From Pseudomonas sp. GCEP-101 (GTDB lineage: Bacteria; Pseudomonadota; Gammaproteobacteria; Pseudomonadales; Pseudomonadaceae): 64,000 bases of DNA. This document shows, in pieces, positions 8,861 through 17,369 of this stretch (position 1 is its first letter; every line of letters begins with the position of its first letter). The stretch is from NCBI RefSeq assembly GCF_025133575.1, contig NZ_CP104011.1, forward strand, positions 558,001 to 622,000, written 5' to 3'. The translations under genes and the position numbers were made by a program. The notes under the pieces are model-generated. The model searched no databases. It saw only the letters and a program-made list of their open reading frames with translations, and was not told the DNA's origin.

Positions 8861-8945
8861 GCGGACTTCACGCTTTCTTCACCTGCTTTTCATCCGGACA
8901 CAACCGTGCCCCGCCTAAGGTACCGCCAACCTTAGAGGAGCACCC

Positions 8946-9602
8946 ATGTCCCTGCCCCCGATTCTCCGTGGCGCCATCGCCGCCGCCCTGCTGACATTCG
9001 GCCCGCTCGCCCTGGCCGCTGGCGAGACGCCGGCCGACTGGGCCAAGCCTGTGGATAAGTCGTTCAACCTCTACCAGATGTCGCCCACCCTGTACCGCAG
9101 CGCCCTGCCCGACAGCGCCGACCTGCCCGTGCTGCAGCGCCTGCAGGTGAAGACCGTGGTGAGCTTCATCAAGGACGACGACCGCGCCTGGATCGGCCAG
9201 CAAGGCATCGAGACGGTGAGCTTCCCCACCCACGCCGACCGCGTCGACGACGCCGACGTGCTCAAGGTGCTGCGCATCCTGCAGAAGGCCGAACAGGACG
9301 GCCCGGTGCTGATGCACTGCAAGCACGGCAGCGACCGCACCGGCCTGTTCTCGGCGATGTACCGCACCGTCATCCAGGGCTGGAGCAAGGAAGACGCGCT
9401 CAAGGAAATGACCGAAGCCGGTTTCGGCAGCGCCGATGACATGGACGATGCCATCGCCTACGTCAAGAAAGCCGACATCGGCAAACTGCAGCAGGCCCTG
9501 GCCAGCGGCGAATGCAGCACCTCGGCCTTCGCCGGCTGCCAGCTCAAGGGCTGGCTGGCGGACACCTTCGGCGAGCAGCGGCCGCTGCACCCGGCGCACT
9601 GA
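8946..9602 (+). CDS. tpbA: Periplasmic tyrosine/dual-specificity phosphatase TpbA-like
   Basis: Closely resembles P. aeruginosa TpbA along its whole length (218 residues in both): shared stretches include INLY/FNLYQMSPTLYRSALP, LQRLQVKTVVSFIKDDDRAW, THADRVDDA and VLMHCKHG. The active site CX5R is HCKHGSDRTG, with nucleophile C125, R131 and general acid D98, the same 27-residue spacing as in TpbA. A Sec signal peptide (cleavage near residue 24, after LAA) sends it to the periplasm. In P. aeruginosa TpbA dephosphorylates the diguanylate cyclase TpbB and so lowers c-di-GMP and biofilm formation; the same role is inferred here. GAGGAG lies 5 nt before the ATG. No tpbB is adjacent. Confidence 0.92.
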   Translation: MSLPPILRGAIAAALLTFGPLALAAGETPADWAKPVDKSFNLYQMSPTLYRSALPDSADLPVLQRLQVKTVVSFIKDDDRAWIGQQGIETVSFPTHADRVDDADVLKVLRILQKAEQDGPVLMHCKHGSDRTGLFSAMYRTVIQGWSKEDALKEMTEAGFGSADDMDDAIAYVKKADIGKLQQALASGECSTSAFAGCQLKGWLADTFGEQRPLHPAH

Positions 9603-9676
9603 TCCGCGCGACAGGTACACCGGCATGGCGAGAGTGCGCTAACGTGGGCGCACTCCCACCGCTTCCCAGGCTCGCC

Positions 9677-10564
9677 ATGACCTCCTCCCGCTTCAGCGCC
9701 GTCACCCACACCCGCTACATCGACCACGCCGGCCTCGATGCCTTCTGCGCCGACTACGACGGCTTCCTGCTCGACCTCTGGGGCGTGCTGATCGACGGCG
9801 TGGACGTGTTCCCCGGCGCTCTCGACTGGCTCGCCCGCCGCGCCGCCGAAGGCAAGCCGGTGTGGTTCCTCAGCAACGCCTCGCGCAGCGTCCCGGAGAT
9901 GGCCGATACCCTGGTGCGCCTGGGCGTCGCCCGCGAGCTGTTCGCCGGCATCACCACCTCCGGCCAATTGGCCATCGACGCCCTGACCCAGGAGCGCGAG
10001 TTCCAGCGCGGCGGTATCTACACCGTCGGCGTGGGCGATGCGCTGACCACCTGGCCCGCGGAAATCCGCGAGCGCTTCTGCGATGACATCCACGCCGCGT
10101 CGCTGATCCTGGGCGTCGGCAGCTTCCCGCAGGATGAGCTGGAAGAGCGCTTCGCCCCGCTGCGCGGCGCCACCGACAAACCGTTCCTGTGCGCCAATCC
10201 GGACCGCGTGGTGGTGTCCGGCGGCCAGACGGTGTTCGGCGCCGGCCGCCTGGCCGAGGCCTTCGCCGAGGAAGGCGGCAGCGTGCACTGGTACGGCAAG
10301 CCCGACCCGTCGGCCTTCCGCATCGCCCAGCGGCAACTGGAGGCGCGCGGCGCCAGGCACATCCTGTTCGTCGGCGACTCGCTGGTGACCGACGTGCCCG
10401 GCGCCCTCGCCGCGCGCATCGACACCCTCTGGCTGGCTGCCACCGGCATCCACCGCCAGGCGCTGGGCGTGCCGTTCAACGGCGCGCTGGACGCGCAGAA
10501 GACCAACGCGCTGCTCGATGGCTACCCAGTTCGTCCGCACTTTGCCGCGCCGGGGCTGGTCTGA
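9677..10564 (+). CDS. HAD superfamily hydrolase (class IIA, NagD/PgpB-like cap)
   Basis: 295 residues of the TIGR01459-like HAD branch. Motif I is DLWGVLIDG (around residues 35-43), motif II lies in FLSNASRS, and the C-terminal motif in ILFVGDSLVTDVPGA carries the acidic pair for Mg binding. The family dephosphorylates small metabolites; the substrate is unknown. The ATG at 9677 was chosen because it follows a gap of 74 nt from tpbA and begins the conserved region; the frame is open further upstream but overlaps tpbA. Confidence 0.88.
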   Translation: MTSSRFSAVTHTRYIDHAGLDAFCADYDGFLLDLWGVLIDGVDVFPGALDWLARRAAEGKPVWFLSNASRSVPEMADTLVRLGVARELFAGITTSGQLAIDALTQEREFQRGGIYTVGVGDALTTWPAEIRERFCDDIHAASLILGVGSFPQDELEERFAPLRGATDKPFLCANPDRVVVSGGQTVFGAGRLAEAFAEEGGSVHWYGKPDPSAFRIAQRQLEARGARHILFVGDSLVTDVPGALAARIDTLWLAATGIHRQALGVPFNGALDAQKTNALLDGYPVRPHFAAPGLV

Positions 10565-10594
10565 GTTCAGGACAACCGCCTGAGCTCGACTGCC

Positions 10595-10846
10595 ATGAAC
10601 GAACTGATCGATCTGCTGCAATGGCCCGCCATGCTGGTGACCGTCCTCGCCGCCTGGCTGGTCGGTTCCCGTGACCGCAAGCGGCGCAAGGTGGGCTTCT
10701 GGGTATTCATCGCCAGCAACGCCCTGTGGATCGCCTGGGGCCTGCCGGCCAAGGCCTACGCGCTGGTGGTGCTGCAGCTGTGCCTGGCGGCGATGAACAT
10801 CCGCGGCAGCTACAAGAACCGCCGACGCGAACAGAGCGACGCCTGA
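10595..10846 (+). CDS. Small membrane protein
   Basis: 83 residues with two membrane segments (about 8-23 and 34-62, the second probably split in two) flanked by basic loops (RDRKRRK, KNRRRE). It follows the HAD gene by 30 nt in the same direction. No domain is recognised beyond a YgjV-like or inner-membrane small protein appearance. Confidence 0.78.
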   Translation: MNELIDLLQWPAMLVTVLAAWLVGSRDRKRRKVGFWVFIASNALWIAWGLPAKAYALVVLQLCLAAMNIRGSYKNRRREQSDA

Positions 10847-10853
10847 CCATTTC

Positions 10854-10925
10854 TGTAGGAGCGAGCTTGCTCGCGATCCGCAAGGCACCGGAGCTGGGCT
10901 GTTCGCGAGCAAGCTCGCTCCTACG
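10854..10925. repeat. Pseudomonas REP pair (inverted)
   Basis: TGTAGGAGCGAGCTTGCTCG opens the unit at 10854 and its inverted partner closes at CTCGCTCCTACGA (10925), about 20 bp of non-repeat sequence between. It begins 8 nt after the stop of the small membrane protein gene. Confidence 0.93.
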
Positions 10926-10985
10926 AAAGCACCCGTCCGCGCAAGGGGGGTATCCGCCGTCTCCGCGCGATCCGGGCTGAAAACG

Positions 10986-11011
10986 AAAACGGGAGCCGAA
11001 GCTCCCGTTTT
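10986..11011. terminator. Bidirectional intrinsic terminator
   Basis: AAAACGGGAGC (10986-10996), loop CGAA, GCTCCCGTTTT (11001-11011). T-rich on both strands, so it can end the rightward small-protein transcript and the leftward efflux operon that finishes at 11028. Confidence 0.9.
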
Positions 11012-11027
11012 CATTCATCCGATCCGA

Positions 11028-11933
11028 TCACTGCGCCGCGGCAGGCGCGCCGTCGGAATGCTCCGCGTTGCGGCTTTCCGGGTTGACGATCACGGTGGCG
11101 GTGATCCCCGCCGCCAGCAGCACGCCCTCCGGCACCTCGTCGATGTGGATGCGCACCGGCACGCGCTGGGCCAGGCGTACCCAGTTGAAGGTCGGGTTCA
11201 CGTCCGCCACCAGTTCGCGGCTTTCCGGGTTGTCGCGGTCGTAGATGGCGCGGGCGATGCTCTCGACGTGGCCCTTCAGGCGCTCGCCGCTCATCAGTTG
11301 CAGCTCGGCCGGGTCGCCGACGCGGATGTGCGGCAGCTTGGTCTCTTCGAAGTAGCCGTAGATCCAGTAGGAGCTCTCGTCCACCACGGCCATCTTCGCC
11401 TCGCCCACGCGGGCATAGTCGCCACGGTGCACGTTGAGGTTGGTCACGTAGCCGTCCACCGCGGCGCGCACCTGGGTGCGCTCCAGGTTCAGCTTGGCGG
11501 CGTCCAGCGCGGCGAGGGCCTGCTGGTAGTCGGCCTCGGAGGCGGCGGCGGTGTTGCTGGCGTCGTCCAGGCTCTCGCGGGAGACCACCTCCTCGTCCAT
11601 GGCGCGGCGGCGCTTGGCGTTGAGCTGGCGCATCTGCAGGGTGGCCTTGCGCGAGGCGACTGCCGCCTCGGCCTGCTTCACGGCGATCTGGTAATGGTCA
11701 GGGTCGATCTGCATCAGCAAGTCGCCCTTCTTCACCCGCTGGTTGTCGCGCACCGGCACGTCGACCACCACGCCGGAGACGTCGGCGGCGACGTTGATGA
11801 TGTCGGCGCGCACCCGGCCGTCGCGGGTCCAGGGCGTATCCATGTAGTTCACCCAGAGGGCACGGCCGATCAACGCGGCGACCGCCAGGATGATCAGGGT
11901 CGCCAGCAGGCTGATGATGGATTTGAGAGTCAT
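11028..11933 (-). CDS. HlyD-family periplasmic adaptor (AaeA-like efflux subunit)
   Basis: 301-residue membrane-fusion protein. One N-terminal membrane anchor (about residues 7-27) is followed by the biotinyl-lipoyl half-motif (VAADVSGVVVDVPVRDNQ, about 47-65), a coiled-coil hairpin (about 85-150) and a beta-barrel domain. The MDTPWTRDGRVRADI start of the mature part is typical of the AaeA/EmrA-like group that works with FUSC pumps. It bridges the inner-membrane FUSC protein and the outer-membrane factor encoded upstream in the same operon. It is the last gene of the operon, ending 17 nt before the bidirectional terminator. Confidence 0.93.
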   Translation of the reverse strand: MTLKSIISLLATLIILAVAALIGRALWVNYMDTPWTRDGRVRADIINVAADVSGVVVDVPVRDNQRVKKGDLLMQIDPDHYQIAVKQAEAAVASRKATLQMRQLNAKRRRAMDEEVVSRESLDDASNTAAASEADYQQALAALDAAKLNLERTQVRAAVDGYVTNLNVHRGDYARVGEAKMAVVDESSYWIYGYFEETKLPHIRVGDPAELQLMSGERLKGHVESIARAIYDRDNPESRELVADVNPTFNWVRLAQRVPVRIHIDEVPEGVLLAAGITATVIVNPESRNAEHSDGAPAAAQ

Positions 11934-11946
11934 GGGTGCACGCTCG

Positions 11947-12159
11947 TTACTTATAGACGGTGAGAGACAGGCCGCCGAACAGGCAGGCGAACAGGCACAC
12001 GCGGAACAGCGCCGGGTGCCAGGTGTAGCGGTACAGGCCGATGGAGGCGAAGACGCGGTCGATGCCCCAGCAGATCAGCGCGGCGACCAGGAACATCAGG
12101 GTCAGGGTCGGCATGTAGACCCCGTGGAAGGCGATCTCGCGAGGCAGGTCAGGCAGCAT
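11947..12159 (-). CDS. DUF1656 small membrane protein (AaeX-like)
   Basis: 70 residues with two membrane segments (about 14-32 and 46-66) and the family opening LPREIAFHGVYMP. The ATG at 12159 has GGAAG 7 nt upstream and overlaps the FUSC gene stop by 11 nt; an in-frame start at 12189 lacks that site and lengthens the protein beyond family size. DUF1656 proteins sit in aaeXAB-type operons; their role in the pump is not known. Confidence 0.92.
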   Translation of the reverse strand: MLPDLPREIAFHGVYMPTLTLMFLVAALICWGIDRVFASIGLYRYTWHPALFRVCLFACLFGGLSLTVYK

Positions 12160-14341
12160 GGGTCGATCTTCCAGAAGTGGGTTCGCCATCGCGCAGCGGC
12201 GACTGTGGGTCGAGCAGGCTGCTGCGGATGAAGTGCAGGTAGCTGAGCACGCGGCGCAGCGGCGAGCTTTCGAAGTCCGGGGCGCGCGGTTCGTCGGTGT
12301 GCTTCACGCAGTCGATGGCCTGCTCCACCGCGGCCAGGGCGCGCTCGCGGTTGGCCTGCCCGGGTTTGACGAACAGGCGGATCAGCGCACGGCCCATGGC
12401 GCGGATCGACTGCCGCCACGGCGTCGATTCGGCGTAGCAGGGCTCGCTGGGCAGGTTCTCCTGCTCCACGCGCAATTCGATGATGGCGTGGCCGACTTCC
12501 AGCACCACGAAGGTCCAGCGCAGCAGCCGGCGCTGCATCTGCGGGCTGCGCGCGGCCACGCCATAGGCCTGGTTGAGCAGGTCGCGGGTGCCGCTCTCGA
12601 AGGACGACACCAGGCCGTCGAGCTTACCGCTGATGGCCTGCACCACGCGCTGGCGCAGGTCCTTCTCCAGGCGACGCCAGAGCCAGGCGCTGGTGGGCGG
12701 CATGATCACCGCCGCAACCACCGCGGCGAGACTTTGCGACAGCACCAGGGAGATGTACTCGTTTAGCATGCGCCCCGGATCGTACACGGTGAGGTTCGCC
12801 GGGATCGCGCCGAAACTGAAGAACACCAGCAGGCCCAGGCCGTAGCCGGCGTACTTGGGCTTGATCGAGAAGAACGCGCCCACCGCGAACACCGGCGCCA
12901 GGGCGAAGGCCAGCAGGGGGAAGCCGTCCAGGTGCGGGAACACGAAGAAGGTTTCGGAGAAGCCGAGGATCGCCGCGAAGAAGGTACCCACGGCCATCTG
13001 CATGGCCATCTTCGCCGGGTCGGGAGCTGCCGAGACCAGCGCGGCGACGGCGGCGGCGTTGAGCACGAAGGTGCTGCCGCTGGGCCAGGCGGTCTCGATC
13101 CAGAAGATGCCGAACACCAGCACCATCAGCGCGGTGCGCCCGCCGGCCACCAGCGAGGCGACCAGGTTGGCCTTGGGCGAGAAGCCGTGCTTCCAGTTCT
13201 CCCGCTCGTGCTTGTGCGCGGCCAGGGAGGCGTGGGTCAGGGCGTAGTTGTAGAGGTCATCGGCCAGTCGATAGAGCAGCTCGCCGGCGGTGTTGTAGTC
13301 CAGCAGCGCGGACGGCTCGTCCTGCTCGGCCAGCAGCTGCGCGCGGCCGGAGCGGATGCATTGCATCATCCGCGTGCGATGGCTTTCCAGTTGCGTGGCG
13401 AGGCGCTCGGCGTCGCGGTCGGTGACCGACTGACCACGCCACGGGGCGAGCACCTGGGCCAGTTCGTCCAGGCAGGGTTGTAGCGCCCGCAGCACCGCCT
13501 GCGCCTCGTGCGCCCGCAGACGCGAGAGCAGTTGGTGCAGCGCGTGGTAGCGGGTGGTGAGCACCATGAACTCGTTGTTCAGGCGCGACAGGCGCCCGGA
13601 ACGCAGGCGCATGTGGGGGTCTTCGAAGCTGGTGGCGCTGCGCAGCGCCTCAAGGCCCACGGCCTGGGAGGCGAAGGCCACGTTGGCCGCCTCGAAGCGG
13701 GGCCGCTCGCCGCCGCCGAGGTTGTCCAGGACGAAGCCGGCGAAGGTGCCGAAGCGCTGGTACAGCGCGCTGCGCATGGCGGTGCTGGAGGTCTGCGGGA
13801 ACAGCGTGGCGCTGACCACCATGGAACAGAGAATGCCGAGGCTGATTTCCAGCACGCGCCAGATCGCCGACATGAACGCCGCCTCCGGGTGCAGCGTGGC
13901 GGGCAGGCCGATCAGCGTGGCGGTGTAGCCGGCGAGCACGCAGGCGTAGGAGCGGAAGTCGCGGTAGCGCGCGGCGCCCACGGTGCACAGGCCGATCCAC
14001 AACGCCGAGACCAGCAGGAACAGCTCGCGCTGCTGGGCGAAGATGGCGATCAGCGCGACCATCACCGACAGCCCGACCAGGCTGCCGAGAATCCGGTAGA
14101 AGCTCTTGGCGAATACCTGGCCGCTCTGCGGCTGCATGACGATGAACACGGTGATGGTCGCCGTGCTCGGCTGCGGCAGCTCAAGGCGCATCGCCAGCCA
14201 CAGGGTCAGCAGCGCGGCGAGCAGCACCTTGGCGATGTAGACCCAGGTGATGCCGTCGCTGCGCCCCCACTCCAGCAGCGCGCGACGCAGGGCGTCCAGC
14301 GGTGCCAGCTGGCGGGTGGCGACGTAGCTTTCGCCGGCCAT
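12149..14341 (-). CDS. FUSC-family efflux transporter (AaeB-like)
   Basis: About 730 residues with the FUSC layout: a block of membrane segments at the N-terminus (about 30-180), a long soluble cytoplasmic region, a second membrane block (about 370-510) and a soluble C-terminus. AaeB exports aromatic carboxylic acids such as p-hydroxybenzoate in E. coli; related Pseudomonas systems export aromatic or antimicrobial compounds, so that substrate class is inferred. The ATG at 14341 lies one base past the stop of the upstream outer-membrane factor gene; an earlier in-frame start (14371) would overlap that gene. Genes for adaptor, DUF1656 protein and channel are contiguous. Confidence 0.93.
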   Translation of the reverse strand: MAGESYVATRQLAPLDALRRALLEWGRSDGITWVYIAKVLLAALLTLWLAMRLELPQPSTATITVFIVMQPQSGQVFAKSFYRILGSLVGLSVMVALIAIFAQQRELFLLVSALWIGLCTVGAARYRDFRSYACVLAGYTATLIGLPATLHPEAAFMSAIWRVLEISLGILCSMVVSATLFPQTSSTAMRSALYQRFGTFAGFVLDNLGGGERPRFEAANVAFASQAVGLEALRSATSFEDPHMRLRSGRLSRLNNEFMVLTTRYHALHQLLSRLRAHEAQAVLRALQPCLDELAQVLAPWRGQSVTDRDAERLATQLESHRTRMMQCIRSGRAQLLAEQDEPSALLDYNTAGELLYRLADDLYNYALTHASLAAHKHERENWKHGFSPKANLVASLVAGGRTALMVLVFGIFWIETAWPSGSTFVLNAAAVAALVSAAPDPAKMAMQMAVGTFFAAILGFSETFFVFPHLDGFPLLAFALAPVFAVGAFFSIKPKYAGYGLGLLVFFSFGAIPANLTVYDPGRMLNEYISLVLSQSLAAVVAAVIMPPTSAWLWRRLEKDLRQRVVQAISGKLDGLVSSFESGTRDLLNQAYGVAARSPQMQRRLLRWTFVVLEVGHAIIELRVEQENLPSEPCYAESTPWRQSIRAMGRALIRLFVKPGQANRERALAAVEQAIDCVKHTDEPRAPDFESSPLRRVLSYLHFIRSSLLDPQSPLRDGEPTSGRSTHAA

Positions 14342-14342
14342 C

Positions 14343-15851
14343 TCAGCGCTCGCCCGCCGCGCGGACGTCAACGGTCTCGGGGACCATCTTCGCCTCTCTG
14401 GGGCCTTCCTGCTTGTCCATCAGGCCGCCGCCGAGGGCCACGACCAACCCGGCGTGCACGGCCAGGCGCGCGGCGCGCACCTGCTGCTCCACCAACTGCT
14501 GCTGGAACAGGCGGGACTGCGCGTTGAGCACGTTGAGGTAGTCGGTCAGGCCGCCACGGTACGCCTTGGTGGCGATGTCGTAGGTGCGCTGCGCCGACGC
14601 CACCGACTTGGCGGCGAAGCCTTCCTGCAGCTCCATGGAGTGCATGCGGATCAGTTGGTCGGAGATGCCCTTGAGGGCATTGACCAGCGTCTGGTTGTAC
14701 TGCGCCACGGCGGCGTCGTAGCCGGCGGATTCCTGGCTCAGCTGCGAGCGGCGGCGACCGCCGTCGAAGATCGGCAGGGAGATCGCCGGGCCGACGCCGT
14801 AGGTGAACTTCTCGGCGTTGAGGAATTCCAGCACCCCGCCGCCCACCGCGCTGTAGCCAAGGCTCGCGACCAGGTCGACGTTGGGGTAGAACTCGGCGCG
14901 GGCGACATCCACGCCCTTGGCCTGCGCGGCAACCTTCCAGCGGCTGGCGACCACGTCGGGACGGTGGCCGAGCAGCTCCATCGGCAACTTGCTGGGCAGG
15001 CCCGGCCCTTCGGCGAGCTTCAGGCTCGGCCGCTGGATCGAGGCGCCAGCGCCGGGGCCTTTGCCGGCCAGGGCGGCGATCTGGTTGCGAGTGAGCTGGA
15101 TTTCCTCATCCACCGCCTCGATCTTGCGCTCGGTTTCCGGCAGCGGGACTTCCGCCTGGCTGACTTCGAAGTGCGTGCCGATGCCCCCGGCCAGGCGGCG
15201 CTGGGCCAGGGCCAGGATGCCCTGCTGCTGCGCCAGCATGGCCTTGCCGATGTCGAGCTTGGCGTATTGCAGCGACAGCTGGATGTAGGCGCGGACGATG
15301 TTGCCCTCCAGCTCCAGCTGGGCCATGCGCGCTTCGGCGGCGGTCATCTTGGCGATGTCCAGGTAGCGCTCGGTGTTGCTGCGCTCGCGGCCCCAGAGGT
15401 CCAGGGAATAGTTGAAGCCCAGGGCGGCGTTGTTGTTGAAGGTGGTGCTGTCGGCCAGGTCGCCCGGGCCGTAGAAGTAGTCGGTCGGCCAGCGGTGGCG
15501 GGTCAGCGAGGCGTCCACGCCGATCTGCGGCGACTCGGCGGACTCGGCGACGCCGGCCATGGCCATGGCCATGCGCACCCGCGCCTCGGCCTGGGCCAGG
15601 GTCGGGCTGCCTTCCAGCGCGGCCTGCACCCAGGCATTCAACTGCGGATCACCATAGGCGCGCCACCACTGCTCGGCCGGCCAGCCAGCTTCCTGGTTGG
15701 CGTGCGCGATGGCGGCGTCGGTGGCCAGCTCGGTGTCGCCCAGGCGCTGTTCCTGCGGGGCGATGCCGTTGGTGCTGATACATCCGGCGATTGTTGAAAA
15801 AATGACAAAGGAGCCGACGAACGTCAGTCCTTTCATGAGGCGACGCGACAC
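14343..15851 (-). CDS. Outer-membrane efflux lipoprotein (OprM/NodT family)
   Basis: 502-residue TolC-type channel for the FUSC pump. The signal peptide ends in a lipobox (STIAGC, Cys about residue 24), so the mature protein is lipid-anchored. Two outer-membrane-efflux repeats cover about residues 60-260 and 280-470, with family motifs LDLWGRERS, LLGHRPDVVASRW, ISLPIFDGGRRR and GLTDYLNVLNAQ. I use GTG at 15851 because AGGA lies 8 nt before it; the ATG at 15836 has no ribosome site. It is the first gene of the efflux operon and faces the LysR gene across a 280-nt gap. Confidence 0.93.
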   Translation of the reverse strand: MSRRLMKGLTFVGSFVIFSTIAGCISTNGIAPQEQRLGDTELATDAAIAHANQEAGWPAEQWWRAYGDPQLNAWVQAALEGSPTLAQAEARVRMAMAMAGVAESAESPQIGVDASLTRHRWPTDYFYGPGDLADSTTFNNNAALGFNYSLDLWGRERSNTERYLDIAKMTAAEARMAQLELEGNIVRAYIQLSLQYAKLDIGKAMLAQQQGILALAQRRLAGGIGTHFEVSQAEVPLPETERKIEAVDEEIQLTRNQIAALAGKGPGAGASIQRPSLKLAEGPGLPSKLPMELLGHRPDVVASRWKVAAQAKGVDVARAEFYPNVDLVASLGYSAVGGGVLEFLNAEKFTYGVGPAISLPIFDGGRRRSQLSQESAGYDAAVAQYNQTLVNALKGISDQLIRMHSMELQEGFAAKSVASAQRTYDIATKAYRGGLTDYLNVLNAQSRLFQQQLVEQQVRAARLAVHAGLVVALGGGLMDKQEGPREAKMVPETVDVRAAGER

Positions 15852-15964
15852 AATGAGAGTCCTGGAAGGTAGGAGTGCGTTCAGCTTAGTAGGAGAGCGA
15901 GAGCCAATTGCGGCGATTGAATTCTAGATAGGCCGACAGGAACGGATAAGCCGGCTGAATTGCG

Positions 15965-15991
15965 ATTGTTTGTTACCGATAATGAAACAAT
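15965..15991. promoter_or_regulatory. Palindromic operator candidate between efflux operon and LysR gene
   Basis: ATTGTTT (15965-15971) and AAACAAT (15985-15991) form a perfect inverted repeat with a 13-nt spacer. It contains a T-N11-A-type core and sits in an A/T-rich patch of the 280-nt divergent region 15852-16131, 114 nt upstream of the efflux operon start and 141 nt upstream of the LysR start. This fits a LysR-type binding site, by analogy with AaeR control of aaeXAB. The rest of the gap shows no gene. Confidence 0.6.
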
Positions 15992-16131
15992 ATGTGTCCC
16001 CATCCGTGTGACAATAGGCCGCCCCCGCTCTGTTCCGCGCATTGCCACCGTTCAAGGACATGCCGCCGCCGGCCACGCACTGATGCAATCACGTCGCCAC
16101 CCGGAACAGATGCCCCACTGACGAGGCCTCA

Positions 16132-17067
16132 ATGGACACACTGCAGACCATGCGTGCGTTCGCCTGTGTCGCGGAAACCGGCAGTTTCACCGCCGCCGCG
16201 CAACAGCTGAACACCACCACCGCCTACGTATCCCGTGCCGTTGCCAACCTGGAATCGCACCTGCGCACTCGGCTGCTCAACCGCACCACCCGACGTATCG
16301 CCCTCACCGAGGCCGGCCAGCGCTACCTGCTGCGCTGCGAACAGATCCTCGCCTACGTCGAGGAGGCCGAAGCCGAGGCCAGCGACGCCCACGCCCGCCC
16401 CGCCGGCCGCCTGCGCGTGCACTCGATGACCGGCATCGGCCAGCATTACGTCATCCGTGCGATCGCCAACTACCGCCAGCTGCACCCGGACGTGACCTTC
16501 GAGCTGACCATGGCCAACCGCGTGCCGGACCTGCTCGACGAAGGCTTCGACGTGGCCATCGTGGTGGCCTCGGAACTGCCCGACTCGGGCCTGGTGTCCC
16601 AGCGCATCGGCGAGACCTACAGCATCCTCTGCGCCTCGCCGGACTACCTGGCCCGCCGCGGCACGCCGAAGACGCCGTCCGAGCTGATGGAGCACGACTG
16701 CCTGCGCCTGATTAGCCCGGTGCTGCCGCTGGACAAGTGGCTGTTCGACGGCCCCAACGGCCAGGAGATGATCACCCTCGGCCCCTCGCCGTTCCAGGTG
16801 AACGTCGGCGACGCCATGACCGAGGCCATCGGCTCGGGCATGGGCATCAGCGCCCTGCCCGTGTATTCGGCCATCGACGGCCTGCGCGACGGTTCGCTGG
16901 TGCGCGTGCTGCCGCACTACAAGCTGCAGATCCTCAACGTGTATGCGCTGTATCCGTCGCGACAGTACCTGGACGCGAAGATCAAGACCTGGGTGGCCTA
17001 CCTGCGGGAAAATCTTCCCGGTGTGCTCCAGGCCGATGGCGCCGGGCTCGCGGATGTGGGACCCTGA
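16132..17067 (+). CDS. LysR-type transcriptional regulator (AaeR-like)
   Basis: 311 residues: N-terminal winged helix-turn-helix (about 1-60; MRAFACVAETGSFTAAAQQL) followed by an effector-binding domain of the CrgA/DsdC type (about 90-300). GAGG lies 5 nt before the ATG. It is transcribed away from the efflux operon, the arrangement of aaeR with aaeXAB, so it probably controls that operon in response to an exported aromatic compound (inference). Confidence 0.93.
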   Translation: MDTLQTMRAFACVAETGSFTAAAQQLNTTTAYVSRAVANLESHLRTRLLNRTTRRIALTEAGQRYLLRCEQILAYVEEAEAEASDAHARPAGRLRVHSMTGIGQHYVIRAIANYRQLHPDVTFELTMANRVPDLLDEGFDVAIVVASELPDSGLVSQRIGETYSILCASPDYLARRGTPKTPSELMEHDCLRLISPVLPLDKWLFDGPNGQEMITLGPSPFQVNVGDAMTEAIGSGMGISALPVYSAIDGLRDGSLVRVLPHYKLQILNVYALYPSRQYLDAKIKTWVAYLRENLPGVLQADGAGLADVGP

Positions 17068-17085
17068 CCGACCTGTTCGTCGTGT

Positions 17086-17199
17086 TTCGCGGGCAAGCTC
17101 ACTGTGTAACTCCTTACCCCGGTGTTCAGTGAGCTTGCCCGCGAACCTCCCCTCCGCCCTACCCCCGACACCCTGTAGGAGCGAGCTTGCTCGCGAACC
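17086..17199. repeat. REP-like hairpin plus REP unit
   Basis: The 302-nt gap after the LysR gene holds a perfect 18-bp stem (TTCGCGGGCAAGCTCACT at 17086 with its complement ending at 17145) and, at 17174-17199, a single REP half (TGTAGGAGCGAGCTTGCTCG...). The long hairpin follows the LysR stop by 18 nt but has no T-run. The remainder up to 17369 shows no gene. Confidence 0.88.
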
Positions 17200-17369
17200 G
17201 CTTGGCACCGAAGCCGCCAGCACATCCATTGGCCAGCAAGCGCTGGGCCCCCTCGCTCCGGCCCACACCACAGCGGTCGATAATCGCCCGCCGCGCCTGT
17301 CGGCCTTGCGCCGCTCTGGCCCGCTGGTGGTAGGGTAATGCCCTCCCGTTTCCCAGCCGTCCGAGCGCC

